A stretch of DNA of 64,000 bases from Loxodes magnus (lineage: Eukaryota; Ciliophora; Karyorelictea; Loxodida; Loxodidae). Every line of letters starts with the position of its first letter. Positions within the stretch are counted from its first letter, which is position 1. Positions 1 through 10,380 of the stretch are shown piece by piece. Where the stretch lies: positions 39,400-103,399 of the forward strand of contig CAMPDV010001815.1 in the NCBI GenBank assembly GCA_946699065.1, given 5' to 3'. The position numbers and the translations under genes were made by a program. The notes under the pieces were generated by a model, which searched no databases, was not told the DNA's origin, and saw nothing but the letters and a program-made list of their open reading frames with translations.

Positions 1-2320
1 GCAGACTTCCTTCATTTTCTTCTAAACAACTATTATAAAATATTTTATCTCTTTTGTAAACTTATATGTTATCTCAGTCCATAAACTACTTAATCAAACT
101 CTAAGGAGCAGCCTAAGTTATTTCAGTTTATATTTATTTTCATCTGAATTCGTTTAAATTATCTCCATAATATTCCAAAATACTAAACTAATTTTAGTTA
201 TACGCACATAGCACTATTACATACAATTATTAGTTCTTTTCTAAAATTCTTGCTCCTTAAATTTTTATGTACTATTTCAAATTTTACTCTTTAGATAAAA
301 TTTCTTTTAATACGTAGTTTCCTTCTTATTCTTGTTTTTAAAGCTACTAAATTTTTAATATATTTTCATCGTAGTTTTTTGAAACTACAGTTGCAATATC
401 ATTATGAACTTTGAAATCTTCTATGAATCTTAGTCAGTGAATAGTAATTTAGTCTTTAGTGTTAAAAGTACTACCTTAAAAGTCTATTTAATCGAAGTTA
501 CATTCACGGAAATAAGTACATTATATTTTACATTTTCTTATCTTGCTTGAGCTTAAATTACACCTAACAAATACTCCATTTCTTAAATCCGCATTTTCAA
601 TTCTAAGATTATCGAAATCTTAGTCGATGAACTAGTAGCCTGCTTTAATAAGAATAGTTAGGGCATTAGAAGAAGCTACTTTTTATAATGGGTAAAGTTT
701 GGAGCTTTTAATAATACTCACCAATTACTTTATTAGGTCTTCATATTCAACTCCTGTTTTTGTTTAAATTAGTCCAACACAAAAATCAATTACTGCTGGT
801 TACTCACAGATTTATATCTGGTTGAAATTTTCTTCGATAATATTAAAATTTCCATCAAAAAAGAGTTTTTCCTCAAATATTCAATTTGAAAAATCAGGTT
901 CAAACAAATTAAGACACTAAAAATATTCAAATACACTTTTATGTATTCAATTATGGACATTTTCTTCCTCTTGCTGCTAATTCTATAGTTAGAAAGGTAA
1001 TGCTCTCAGTATAGCCTTTAGTTAATAATTTTTATATCCTCGTTTGTTAATAACTTCTTATAATTACTAAGATGTAAACTTTCCTTATGAATGTTGATCA
1101 TCTTAAAATTATTTTAAGCAAAGCTCCTTGCAAATTAAAAAGGTTTCTTAAATGAAAGATTTTATAAATTACTATGAATTTTCCTCCTCCTCATGATTAA
1201 TTTTACTGAGATATTCTTTCTAAATTTTGAACATTTCGATAAGAAAAGCATTATATATCATAAAATAGCTTCAAAATCCTTATTCTACCTTATTTTATAC
1301 TTCTAATTTTTCTTTTTCTTACTTTTCTTCATTTACTATCTAAAAAGAATCTAAATTTTCTGTCGTTGCTTAGATTTCAGATTTAGAATCAATTAAATCT
1401 TAATAAAGTTTTATTTTTGTTAGTAACTAAGTGATTTGAGTTAGAATGAACGGATTTTTTATTAATTCCATTAAGTTACTGTTTTTCTATATTATTGTCA
1501 TACATTCTTTTCCTGAGCTTATGTTCAACTATTTTGCCATGTTTTAATCTCGTTCTATGATTATATCAAAAAATTCTTAGATCATATTATTATCGAAAGG
1601 TTAAATGTAAATAATTTTGATATATTCATCACACTGCTTGCCATTTATTTTAGGAGAAAATAATTAATTATAATTCTCCTGCTTAATGATTTGCTAATAT
1701 CTAGATGTTGTAATAACTTTTATTTTTGGATAATCAGTAAAAATACTTTCTACTATTTTAGCTTGCTATTGTAATTCATCATATCCATCTAAAATGAAAA
1801 TCACTTCGCTATCATTCATTTCATTTATTTTTTATTTAATTTTCCTAAAGCGAACTTCATTTAATTTAGCTTTAATTGGATTTTATTCTTATGAATTACA
1901 AAGAGAAATTAAAATTGGAACTGTTTAATCTTCCTCAAGAAGTTTGTCATAAATTTTAAATGAGAGTGTTGTTTTTCCACTTCCTGAATCTCCAAATATA
2001 ACCAAATGTCTTGGCTGATTCGGTAATGTGTTTTTGCCTATATTAAAATCAGGCTTCAGGAATTAATATACCATTTCTAAGACATCTTGCTGATTTTGCT
2101 GGTCAATAATAGTATCAGCACATTTCAGTTTTACTAGATATTCTTTTTTCGAAACAAGAGAGCAAAAATCATCTTCCTCTTTTTATTTATCTATCTATCT
2201 TAAATTTTTTTCTCTATTTAAGTAATTTTTAATATCTATATCAAACTCTCTCTTTACTTTTTCAACAAAAACAAAATTCGACTAAATTTAATTTTCTTCA
2301 CTAAGAAAATTTTCTTGCAT
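1..2320 (-). CDS. NACHT-type NTPase with pentapeptide-like and propeller-like regions (C-terminal part cut by window edge)
   Basis: Read with TAA/TAG as Gln and TGA as Trp, the frame from ATG at 2320 is continuous to the window edge. A Walker A P-loop (GDSGSGKTT) sits at residues 110-118. A Walker B of NACHT type (ILDGYDEL) lies near 176-183, followed by a sensor-like TTSR near 204-207. This order is that of NACHT/STAND signalling NTPases, which switch between closed and oligomeric states on sensing a ligand. Further on, Cys/Asn/Phe-rich pentapeptide-like repeats (CNLSSSKIRKCKI) precede a repeat region. In-frame TGA codons fall at Trp-like places (GFWSYF, HNWIHKS). The remaining C-terminus is only visible in the second copy (28,488-32,900). 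Unlike that copy, this one has no frameshift before the P-loop/Walker B region. Ligand and pathway are unknown. Confidence 0.85.
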
Positions 2321-2631
2321 TATAATAGTGTAATATTTAACTTAATAAGTACTAAATATTATGAAATAATTTTTATTTTAGTAATGAAAATTAAGGAAAA
2401 TATTTAATAAATTATAATATGTTTTTTCTTTAAGCTAAAAAGGATAAATAAAATTTAGATTATCTTAAAATTAATTTTATATTAGCTTTATTAAATTAAA
2501 AATGAATCAATATGTAATAAAATAAAAAATAAATTTGTTATAAAAGTAGAAGCAAAAGTTAATATTGTAAAGATAAATTTCTTTTAGTATGATTTACTAA
2601 TTTCTATTTTTATGTAAATAGAATTAATTAA
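2321..2631. other. AT-rich spacer upstream of the NACHT gene
   Basis: About 310 bases of very AT-rich sequence between the NACHT start and the next gene's stop. I see no coding composition or clear motif. It presumably holds the NACHT promoter. Confidence 0.6.
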
Positions 2632-3379
2632 TCATTTTCGAAATGAAAGGTTTATCAGTTTTTTATTGAGTTATTTTCTGCCTGGTTATCAATGGCGGAA
2701 TTTTTCTTTAGTCTACTTCTAGTATAACCTCTTTTGGTTTGTGGTTGCTTCATGTTTTAGGTCTTGACAGCTAGGCTGGTTTGTCTTGTCCTGTATAAGT
2801 TCCTCTTGATGGAGTAACTCTCATCCTTCATTGGCTCTTAACATTCTTTGAATTATTCTCTCATTAATCGGAGTATCGTTGTCCTCCGAAAACTTAATAC
2901 TGCTCTAGTTTCACGGTTGCTTTTGCGAGTCTTTACTTCTCATCAATAGGATACTCCAACTCTCTCTATTAAAGCCATAGAATCTCAGTGAGAATTTTCC
3001 TTACATTCTTGACTAAGTCAAAGCTTTTTTCGCTATATCGGACTTACAATCTTTAGATTTTCTGCTAAGAATCCAGTGTGAATTTCCTTCAATAGATAAA
3101 TGGTCAATATTGAGAGCATTCCACTTTCGTTGTTACCACTCATCGTCTGATGTATGGCATAGATTTTCTTAAGCCCATATGTCTGGAGAAGTTTGATGGA
3201 ATCAGGAGAAGTGACACTCTATACTTACTCAATATCTTTCAGCTACCTTACAGATGTCGATCAAAGAGCTTCTACAACCTCAAGAAGTTGAGAAATAATT
3301 ATGCTCAAGCCAGACTTTCTCTCTAACATTTTCGTTCTGGTCTAAAGTTATGATGTAGGTCCTGCTCAAGATTCGACAT
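2632..3379 (-). CDS. Unknown Trp-rich protein, about 240 residues
   Basis: The frame ends at TGA (2632-2634). Its body reads as a balanced protein (for example SIEGNSHWILSRKSKDCKSD and INERIIQRMLRANEGWELLH). Trp is encoded by both TGG and TGA here; TGA occurs in TSWGC, RYWVS, FSWFH, QPWNQ and EGWEL. The second copy (33,212-33,953) differs by a 6-nt in-frame deletion that changes SQKQPWN to SQTWN and keeps the frame, which supports coding. The start is uncertain. The ATG at 3379 is in another frame and would need a short intron (a 13-nt GT..AG candidate) or an upstream exon. No family recognised. The many Cys, His and Trp residues could suit a metal-binding or transposase-like protein, but I cannot show it. 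Confidence 0.6.
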
Positions 3380-3752
3380 CTTTCAACGAAATATTATAAA
3401 ATAAAAAAAATGAATTTAATATATTTCCATATTAAAAATTTTATGTATTAATAAATAAAAATTTTAGTAAAAAGAACCGAGTAATTTTTGTAATTTATGA
3501 TATAAAAAAGTTATTTCAGAATGAAAAATTATTTTAGTATTATATATAATTTTATTCTAATACAATCATATTTCTAAATGTTACTATCAATCAACTTAAA
3601 AATATAAAATATATAGTTCTAAAATTAAGAATAAAAATGAAAAAATATTAAGTTCTAAGCGATAAATTGTAAAATAAATTTCTAATCATTCTTTTTAAAA
3701 ATAGTTTCTAGCTTTAAAAACTATAGTGATTATTAATTTTTATATTTTTATT
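3380..3752. other. AT-rich spacer
   Basis: Divergent intergenic sequence between a minus-strand gene to the left and a plus-strand ORF to the right. It is almost entirely A and T. Nothing else is seen. Confidence 0.6.
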
Positions 3753-4445
3753 ATGAATATTTAGTGAATAAATGGATTAAATCAAGAAGTATTAAATATT
3801 GTGTATGCGATAATCATACCCTTTGAAAACTAAATTTCTTCTTATTGTTGCAAGCAGATTAAATATAAATAGTTAGGAATGGATTTTATTAAGTTTAAAT
3901 CCCTACACTTTCAGGCTTATATTATAACCTTATAAAATTTCTCAAACTGTATGCTGATATATTAATAGTAAAAATGCTTTATATAAGCATCTAATAATTT
4001 AGCTATATTTGGTTAGAAAGAATTGAGTATTCAGTAAGTAACCACAATATACAAAGTAACGTTCTTTGAGGATATATAAGTAAGAATTTGCAATAGTTCA
4101 AACTTATTGTTATTAGAAAGTATTTTTTGATTGCTTACATCCAAGTTGTAATAATAAAGCACATATTAAACATCTTAGAAGGTCTATAATAAATATACAA
4201 CTAAAAATACCAAATTTGAATAACTCAAACTCATTTCATTTCTTACTACCACTTAAAGAGTAAAATGTAAGTTAGAGTATCTTCAATTATTTAAGATAAC
4301 AAAGAACAACGAAAAACGTTCTTAATATAAAAAATTGTAGAATAATAACGCTGTGAATTAAAAATTATATCTAAAATAGAAAATCACTTTTAGAAGTGTT
4401 TATTCAATAAATGTTTGTTTTGTGAGCTTAAATTAAACTATTTGA
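3753..4445 (+). CDS. Unknown protein, 230 residues
   Basis: ATG at 3753 to an in-frame TGA at 4443-4445. The product begins MNIQWINGLNQEVLNIVYAI and is rich in Gln, Leu and Lys. No domain was recognised. The best support is comparison with the copy at 34,327-35,019. Both are exactly 693 nt with the same TGA end, and differ by substitutions (several amino-acid changing) without a single indel, while the flanking AT-rich DNA is full of indels. Part of the middle (ISSYCCKQIKY) has a Cys pair. Because all three stop codons can be sense, an unrelated frame cannot be fully excluded. Confidence 0.5.
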
Positions 4446-4461
4446 TACCTTTTTACTATTT

Positions 4462-5532
4462 TCAATAAGTTAATAAAAAATGAAGTTGACTATTTAGCAT
4501 AATTTATTCATTAAGGATTAAATTTAAATTTAAAATTGGTACTTATAATTTAAGTATTAAGATTAATAATAGAAAATCATTTTAAATCAATAAATTAAGT
4601 TATGCTTTAGTTAATTTTTAATTAGTCTAATTGCTTATTTATTTTGAATTTTAATTTGTAACTTTAGCTAATTTTTACCTTTCTTGAATTTATGAATATA
4701 CATTTCTTGAGCGTTTATATGGGATTTTAAAATTCTTAAGTTTAGCTTCTATTCCTTCTATAGGCAGGAGTTGATTATTGATAATCCAGTCAGAAGGATA
4801 GGTCACTGTCAAAATCAAATGGATTTTGATTCTCATAAAAGATACCTTTCATGTAAATTTGTTGCTCAGACGTCGGTCTGGATCTTCTTTTTTTTATAGA
4901 TTTTACCCCGCGAATTGCAGTAAATGTTCATATATTTCTTAATCGTCCTCGTTTCCCTTTATTTTTGGTAATAAAACCTGCTCAGTATTCTTTTTATTGT
5001 TTCTAGAAATTCAGATAATTTTGATAGAGATGCCTTGTTTTCTTGCATGTATAGCATTTATTTTTTATTTCTTATAGGTCTTTCATGTTAGGAGAGTCGT
5101 TGAATAAGAAGAGAGGGGTGTTATGATTAGGAATCCATCATTCCATTGAAACTTGTATATACTTCATAACCTGTTCTTATAAAATTGAAAGCTTTTAATT
5201 AAGTTATGAGCTTTCTTGTTGCTTACCAATAACTCTTCAAGATTCCCAAGCTCTAATTTTAGTAACTTGATTTTCTCAAAACTTTTCTCAATATGAGTAA
5301 AATTTTCCAAGCTTCGATGCAAAAATTAAATGTTCATATATCGATCTTGCTTGAGCATTTTACTTCCTAGTTCAGCTCAGCCACGACTAATGAAAGGTCT
5401 TTTGATAAGGGAAAAATCGAATAACTGAGAGCGGTTGTTGTTTTATTTCGTCCTCAGTTTCTCATCAGTTGGTGGCATGTCTAGCGATGATCCTGATACT
5501 TTTAAAAATGGCTTGAAGGGCTTCTACTCCAT
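4462..5532 (-). CDS. Unknown protein, about 300-355 residues
   Basis: ATG at 5532 opens MEQKPFKPFLKVSGSSLDMP. About 300 codons of good protein composition follow, with a helical basic middle (SFEKIKLLKLELGNLEELLV) and a C-terminal part containing VTYPSDWIINNQLLPIEGIE. In-frame TGA reads as Trp in SRGWAEL, LLTWKTY and FTWKVSF. The last clearly coding residues are near 4645. The next in-frame TGA is at 4462-4464, so the true end may be a TAA near 4640. No family recognised. The equivalent region in block B (35,240-36,103) carries several single-base indels and looks broken, so only this copy appears complete. Confidence 0.55.
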
Positions 5533-5764
5533 TTGAGTGATGGTAACTTATTTTACTCCTTCTCGAATTTACTCCTCCTTTGAAGCTATTTAAAATACTA
5601 TTATTAAACTTTTTATTTTCTATATATTTTATCTTTCTAATTAATATTTCTCAGTTTATATGTTCCATTAGTTTTTTATTTTTGTCGTGTTAAATGATTA
5701 CTTTATTAACATGAGTATTCTTAAAATTGGAAATTATACTGATAAATTTTTTAACACTAGTCTA

Positions 5765-5799
5765 CTTCGTTAAAAAAAACGAAGACCGGCTTTTTTGCC
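5765..5799. other. Hairpin between divergent genes
   Basis: A perfect 7-bp stem CTTCGTT/AACGAAG with an A-rich loop (5765-5784) is followed by GGC-T6-GCC (5788-5799). It sits in the shared upstream region of the minus gene starting at 5532 and the plus gene starting at 5875, and is unchanged in block B (about 36,341-36,375). Its role is unknown. Confidence 0.5.
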
Positions 5800-5874
5800 A
5801 AATAAAATTAGAAAGGTAAAAATTAATAAGAATCTGAAGAGAAAAAGTAGAAATAATCAAAACTGAAAAAGAGA

Positions 5875-6620
5875 ATGTCCACACCTGCAAAGTAATAAGA
5901 AACTCCAGTTGACTAAGATCTTTCAGAAATTAATCTTAGTGAGGATCAAAATAGCATTGAGTAACTTACAGAATTAGTAAAAATTTTGCTTAATTAGGTT
6001 AAAAAGCTAAAGGAATAAAATCAAATATTGATAGAGAATGATGCAACCGTTGAAGATAGATTAATTAAATAAGAAAGAGAAATGGATGCCTATTGAAATA
6101 TTTAAACTGACTGCTCTTAGCAAATATAGTAAATGAAATTAGACTCATAGTTATAATTAATTAAATAAACAGAACGTTCATAATAGCCAGAACCAATGCG
6201 ATATTGGGGCAAATCAAATTTAAGAATAATTTTTAAACAATTAGCAAGGTTGTCAAATGGAAATTGAAAAGAGACCAAAAATTTATCAGAATACAATGTA
6301 AAGTAGAAAGTGCTTTACTGCAAGAAAAAAGAACACTAATAAAAATAGTGTAGAAATTTCTATGTATTCAAGAATGAATTTAATTATAGAGTTAAGAGAC
6401 TGACAGAAATAATTTATATTACTGAGAGAGGGTCTATTTATCAAATTAAAGAGACGAGCGCCAAAAGAATAGTAGAAAGGTAGATAGTGAGAGAAGAGAA
6501 ATGCAAGATTTAAGACAAGAAAAAATAGAAATGAAATAATAAACTTTTCCTTTTATCCACCAGACTATACTGATTGGAAAAAGGGAAATTGGTGAAAAAC
6601 CAAGAAGGCCTCTAAACAAT
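5875..6620 (+). CDS. Gag-like protein: coiled coil plus zinc knuckle
   Basis: ATG at 5875 gives MSTPAKQQETPVDQDLSEIN. A coiled coil (LVKILLNQVKKLKEQNQILI) and the family signature EREMDAYWNIQT follow. A CCHC-like knuckle (YCKKKEHQQKQC, first Cys of a classic knuckle missing) then leads into F..FK..F..R and RGSIYQIK. The same order and signature occur in the minus-strand gene at 16,263-17,104, which defines a family. Coiled coil plus zinc knuckle is typical of retroelement Gag/ORF1 proteins that bind nucleic acid, but no polymerase is seen nearby. The end is unclear. After about 6480 another frame (GEKPRRPLNNF) looks better, implying a short intron or frameshift. It converges with the gene at 6640-7230. 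Confidence 0.6.
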
Positions 6621-6639
6621 TTTATCTATAATAATAATA

Positions 6640-7230
6640 ATAATTTGCCTCTATTTTCTTTAAGGCTTCTGACAATTTCTTCTTCAATCAAAATTAGGTC
6701 ACTTTTATGTTAACTCATCTCCATTTTAAGTTGAAATTTTTGCTAGCTTTCTTCTATTTTCTCTATTCTATTTCCAATTTATGTCTACTTCTATTGCCAG
6801 CTTAAGATTGATTTTTTGTCTTATGAATGCTTCAGAAAGCATTTAAATCTCTTTCATGGGACATGAGTCTTGATTCGATTTCCTCCTGTTTGTTCAGACT
6901 CTCCATTAGCTTGTTATTGCTTTTTTCAGCTTCCTGACTTCTTCCTGGAGATTTAGCATCACTTTGTTGAGCTATTCCATACTCATCTAGCTAGAAGGAT
7001 TGAAAGAGACCTTCTAGGGAAGAGCAGACTTCATCTACTTCCTTGACTCTCTTATGAGGCTTAAGTTATTGCATGGATGATTTTCTTTGCTCGCTTCTGT
7101 TTTTCTTAACCTATGCTCCGGATTTTTAAGAAAAAGGTTAGGGTTAAGTTAAAGAAGACAAGCTGAAAGTGGCTTCTGGTTTCCTCTCCTTCTTGGAGGT
7201 GATATAGAAACTTGATTTGAAGCCTTCCAT
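6640..7230 (-). CDS. Coiled-coil protein related to the gag-like family
   Basis: ATG at 7230 gives MEGFKSSFYITSKKERKPEA, a Ser/Gln/Lys-rich leader, then SNNKLMESLNKQEEIESRLM and the signature HERDLNAFWSIH. That is the counterpart of ERE.DAYWNIQ in the two gag-like genes. After it the frame seems to shift into a long helix (LILIEEEIVRSLKENRGKLL), so an indel or small intron is likely near 6840. No zinc knuckle is visible, so this may be a shortened relative. It is tail-to-tail with the gene at 5875. The copy in block B has TAA instead of TTC as codon 4 and otherwise looks alike. Confidence 0.55.
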
Positions 7231-7569
7231 TTTATACTATTTTATTCAATAGATAATTTATAAATAAAAATATAACTAAAATAATTATTTTAAAATGTCC
7301 GTTTTTATAATATTACTTTCTTTCCTCAAAATTATATAAGATTTTACTTAGTTAAGAAAACATTTGTACTAAATTTTCAATTTACTAAGAATAAATTTTA
7401 AACAATTTATTAATTCATTTCTAAATTTTAAACAATTTTATTTTGTTATTTTTAAATAATTTTTTTAATTTTCTAGTGAAAGTGTTTTAAAATATAAATT
7501 AAGAATTAATTTTAAATTTAAATCATTTTAATTTAATTTTGCTTTAAGATTTTAATTTTGTAGTTATAA
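7231..7569. other. AT-rich divergent spacer
   Basis: Region between the starts of the coiled-coil gene (minus) and the kelch-like gene (plus). It is nearly pure A/T and must contain both promoters. No motif is recognised. Confidence 0.6.
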
Positions 7570-8481
7570 ATGGAGAATAAACTAAAATATTTTTCTAGAT
7601 GTATCTTCTTACGTAAGATTTTAAGAGAAAAAGGAAATATTTTAGGTAAAATTCCGCTTCTTCTGCTTAAGTATGAAATTCTACCTAATCTATGCTATAT
7701 TGAACTTTCAAAATACGTTGTAATTAACTTACGGGAAAAGAAGCTATAAGTTTGAGATACTTAAACTTAGAAAATAAAACTCTTAGAAATAGAAAATGAG
7801 AATATGAAAAATCCATAATCATTTATATTTTAACTGGATGATTAAAAACTTATATTTTCAAAAGACTCTCTTATTTTTTGTGAAAATCAGATTATTTTAA
7901 AAGAATACAAGTTAATTTATAATTATGAGGGAAATAAACTAACTCTTGATAAATAAAATAAATTGCTATATGTTATAAACTCATATCAATAAATGACTGA
8001 TTCATAATGTGAAGTGTTTGATATGAAAAAAAGGTAATCTAAATCTATTTAAGTTTGTCCTTATAGTGCTTTTGGAAATGGAGTAACTTATGCAAAAGAA
8101 AGTGTATATAATATAGGTGGATGAGTAGGACATATGAGCAAAGATATTTATTAATATGTTTGTATAAAAGACTAATGACTTAAGTTAGAAGATTTACTTT
8201 AACCTAAATCTCATGTGATGCAAAGTTTATTTATCTAGGAACTGGATTCAATATTACTTTTTGATGAATATTAGTATTTTGAGGGTACAGCTTTATATGA
8301 TTTTAAATAAATAATAAATCATGGACCGAATTTTCCTGTTCGATCTGGTGGCAGCTATCCAAACTTTTAGCCTTTGTTAAATAAAAAGAGAGTATATAGT
8401 TATGCAATAAATACTGATTCTTATGATCTTTGTGGATATGATATAAGAAAAAGAGAATGGAAGAAAGTTTTGAAAATTTGA
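7570..8481 (+). CDS. Kelch-like protein with shared FLRKI N-terminal module, 303 residues
   Basis: ATG at 7570 to TGA at 8479-8481. The N-terminal module (residues 10-41, RCIFLRKILREKG..., GKIPLLLLKYEILPNL) is shared with the SPRY protein at 17,227. The remainder is beta-rich with a kelch-type repeat: VYNIGGW (179-185) and DIYQYVCIKDQWLKL (192-206), then a second half ending YDLCGYDIRKREWKKVLKI. Kelch propellers generally bind other proteins. In-frame TGA codes Trp in QVWDT, IGGWVG and KDQWLKL, and the terminal TGA aligns with that of the copies at 38,143, 49,688 and 55,093. Three copies (A, B, C) are exactly 912 nt, which argues that they are maintained genes. Partner unknown. Confidence 0.8.
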
Positions 8482-9626
8482 GAGATTTTAACTTTTTATT
8501 TAAAATAAATAAATTTTAATTTTATCTCATAAGATTAATTATATTTTAATAAAAATGGAAAATAAAGAATAACCAAGTTTATTATATTTTTTAAATTAAT
8601 ACAAATTTAAAACTTATAAGAATATTTAAAAATCAAAATTTTTCAAATTGAATAAAATTTGAAAAAAGTCTTAAAAGTTCTTTAGTTATAATATGTTTAA
8701 ATATTAATTGATAGAATAAAATAAAAAATCCTTAATGATAAAGAGATTAATTAAAATTAAAATTTTTTAGTCTTATAATTTTTTAAGTTATTTTCTCTCT
8801 CTAAAATAGTAAAAAACACTTAAAATTGGCAAAATTATTTTTTAATACCTGCAAGTTAAAATAAAATACATTACACCAAAAAGAAAATAATTTGATACTT
8901 AAAAAAATTTAATTTACGAAATTGTATGATTTATGAACAGCCATATCTAATTTTTATACTTTTTAGATAGATTTTTTTTGTTTTTACTATATAAATAATC
9001 TTTTTTATTTTCATAGTAAAAACCTTATAAATAAAGATTATAGAAAATTGAATAATAAAATAATTAATATAAAAAGGAAATATAAAAGTTGGAATTATTT
9101 ATAAATTTTGTAAGTAAATATATTAAATTATTACAATTGCTTAAGTTTTTTGACTAAAATATATTAAAATATTTATTCAAATTTTAAGAATTTTAAGAAA
9201 TATTAATTTATTTAAGATATTCAAAACTTAACGGTAGTAATAAATTAAAATTTTTATTATTCTTTAAGATACAATTAAATTTTATCATATATTTATTTAA
9301 TTTTTCATTTTAGATATCATCAATAAAGTAGTTAATTTATTAAGAAAACTATCTTTTTTGTTATTTTTTTATTAATAGCTATGAAATATAATTTATACAG
9401 CTAATTAAATTTAGTATTATAAAAATGGAAAATTTCTTGAGAAAGTCTTTCTTAAAAGGATTAATTTCAGTCAAATTGCAATCAGTAAACTTTACTTCAA
9501 GACCTCAAAATTATGCAATAAGAAAATTTTAAACTTTTAATAAAAGTTAAGAGCTAGAAAGAAAAATTGATTACCTGATAATTTATATTATGTATATTAT
9601 ATTTTTAATAATCTTCAAATAAATAA
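8482..9626. other. AT-rich spacer
   Basis: Over 1.1 kb of very AT-rich sequence with many short poly-A and poly-T runs. No coding composition or structured repeat was identified. Confidence 0.6.
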
Positions 9627-9776
9627 AACGTATTTTGACAGTTCTAAGTAGCATAGATTAGGTAGAATTTCATATTTAAATAGAAGAAGAGGGATTTTAC
9701 CTAAAGCTTTTCCTTTTTCTCTAAGTATCTTACGTAAGAAGATACATCTTGAAAAATACTTCTATTAATTTTCCAT
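9627..9776 (-). pseudogene. 5' fragment of a kelch-like gene
   Basis: ATG at 9776 and about 50 codons match the start of the kelch-like genes (YFSRCIFLRKILREKG, then LGKIPLLLFKYEILPNLCYL). Similarity stops after ELSKYV, and AT-rich DNA follows. This is a truncated copy facing the intact gene at 7570, so the two form a long inverted similarity. A matching fragment is at 40,202-40,350. Confidence 0.8.
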
Positions 9777-10070
9777 TTTTATAAAGAAGAGTTGATTAAT
9801 TAATAATTTAAATTATTTTATTTTTATTATTTAATATTTAATAAAATAATTAAAACACTAGGTAAAAATGCTTTTGCATGATAAAAATCAACAAGCCTTA
9901 TCAAAATTCTTAAATGTTTTTTCTTTTAAACAAATATGAACCTAAAAATTAGTAAAATTTAATTTGCATTTTATAATTTTTTATTTGCTTTGAATCATAT
10001 TGATTCTTATAAAAGTAATATACTTCATATGCTATTATTAATATGGAAGGAACAATAATTAAAAAGATGG

Positions 10071-10345
10071 TGGGAACTGAGATTGACCTTCTGAATCATA
10101 CTTTCTGGTTTTATGGCTAGGAACAAGTTCCTTTCCTGTCGCTGAGAAAGTCCCTGGTCAAAGTCAACCTTTGCAAGGGAACACCTTCCTCTTGATTATC
10201 CACTCCTGGTAGGGGCTTGAAACCTGGCTGCCCATAGCGATGGAGCTCCCTGGCAGCTACTTTTCGAAAGCAACAGGATATCCCCGTTATCCCATGAAGG
10301 GAGTGTTGGGGTCGTTAAACTGCAAGAAGTTGCGGTCAAAAACTC
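10071..10345 (-). pseudogene. Decayed copy of dispersed ORF family 2 (SSIAM family)
   Basis: A GC-rich island related to the open frame at 26,906-27,207. Aligned in the minus direction it keeps GSSIAMGSQVSSPYQEWII, but other segments align only in other frames (for instance DFDQGLSQRQERNLFLAIK), so there are at least two frame changes. The short direct sequence AATATGGAAGGAACAA lies near both ends (about 10,039-10,054 and 10,365-10,380) and may be an insertion-site duplication of roughly 16 bp. An RNA-level function is an alternative. Confidence 0.55.
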
Positions 10346-10380
10346 TTTAAGTTGAAATTAATTAATATGGAAGGAACAAG

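Noticed and set aside
7132-7150. Telomere-like GGTTAGGGTTAAG
   Set aside because: It is a single short occurrence inside the coding part of the coiled-coil gene; no tandem telomeric array is present.
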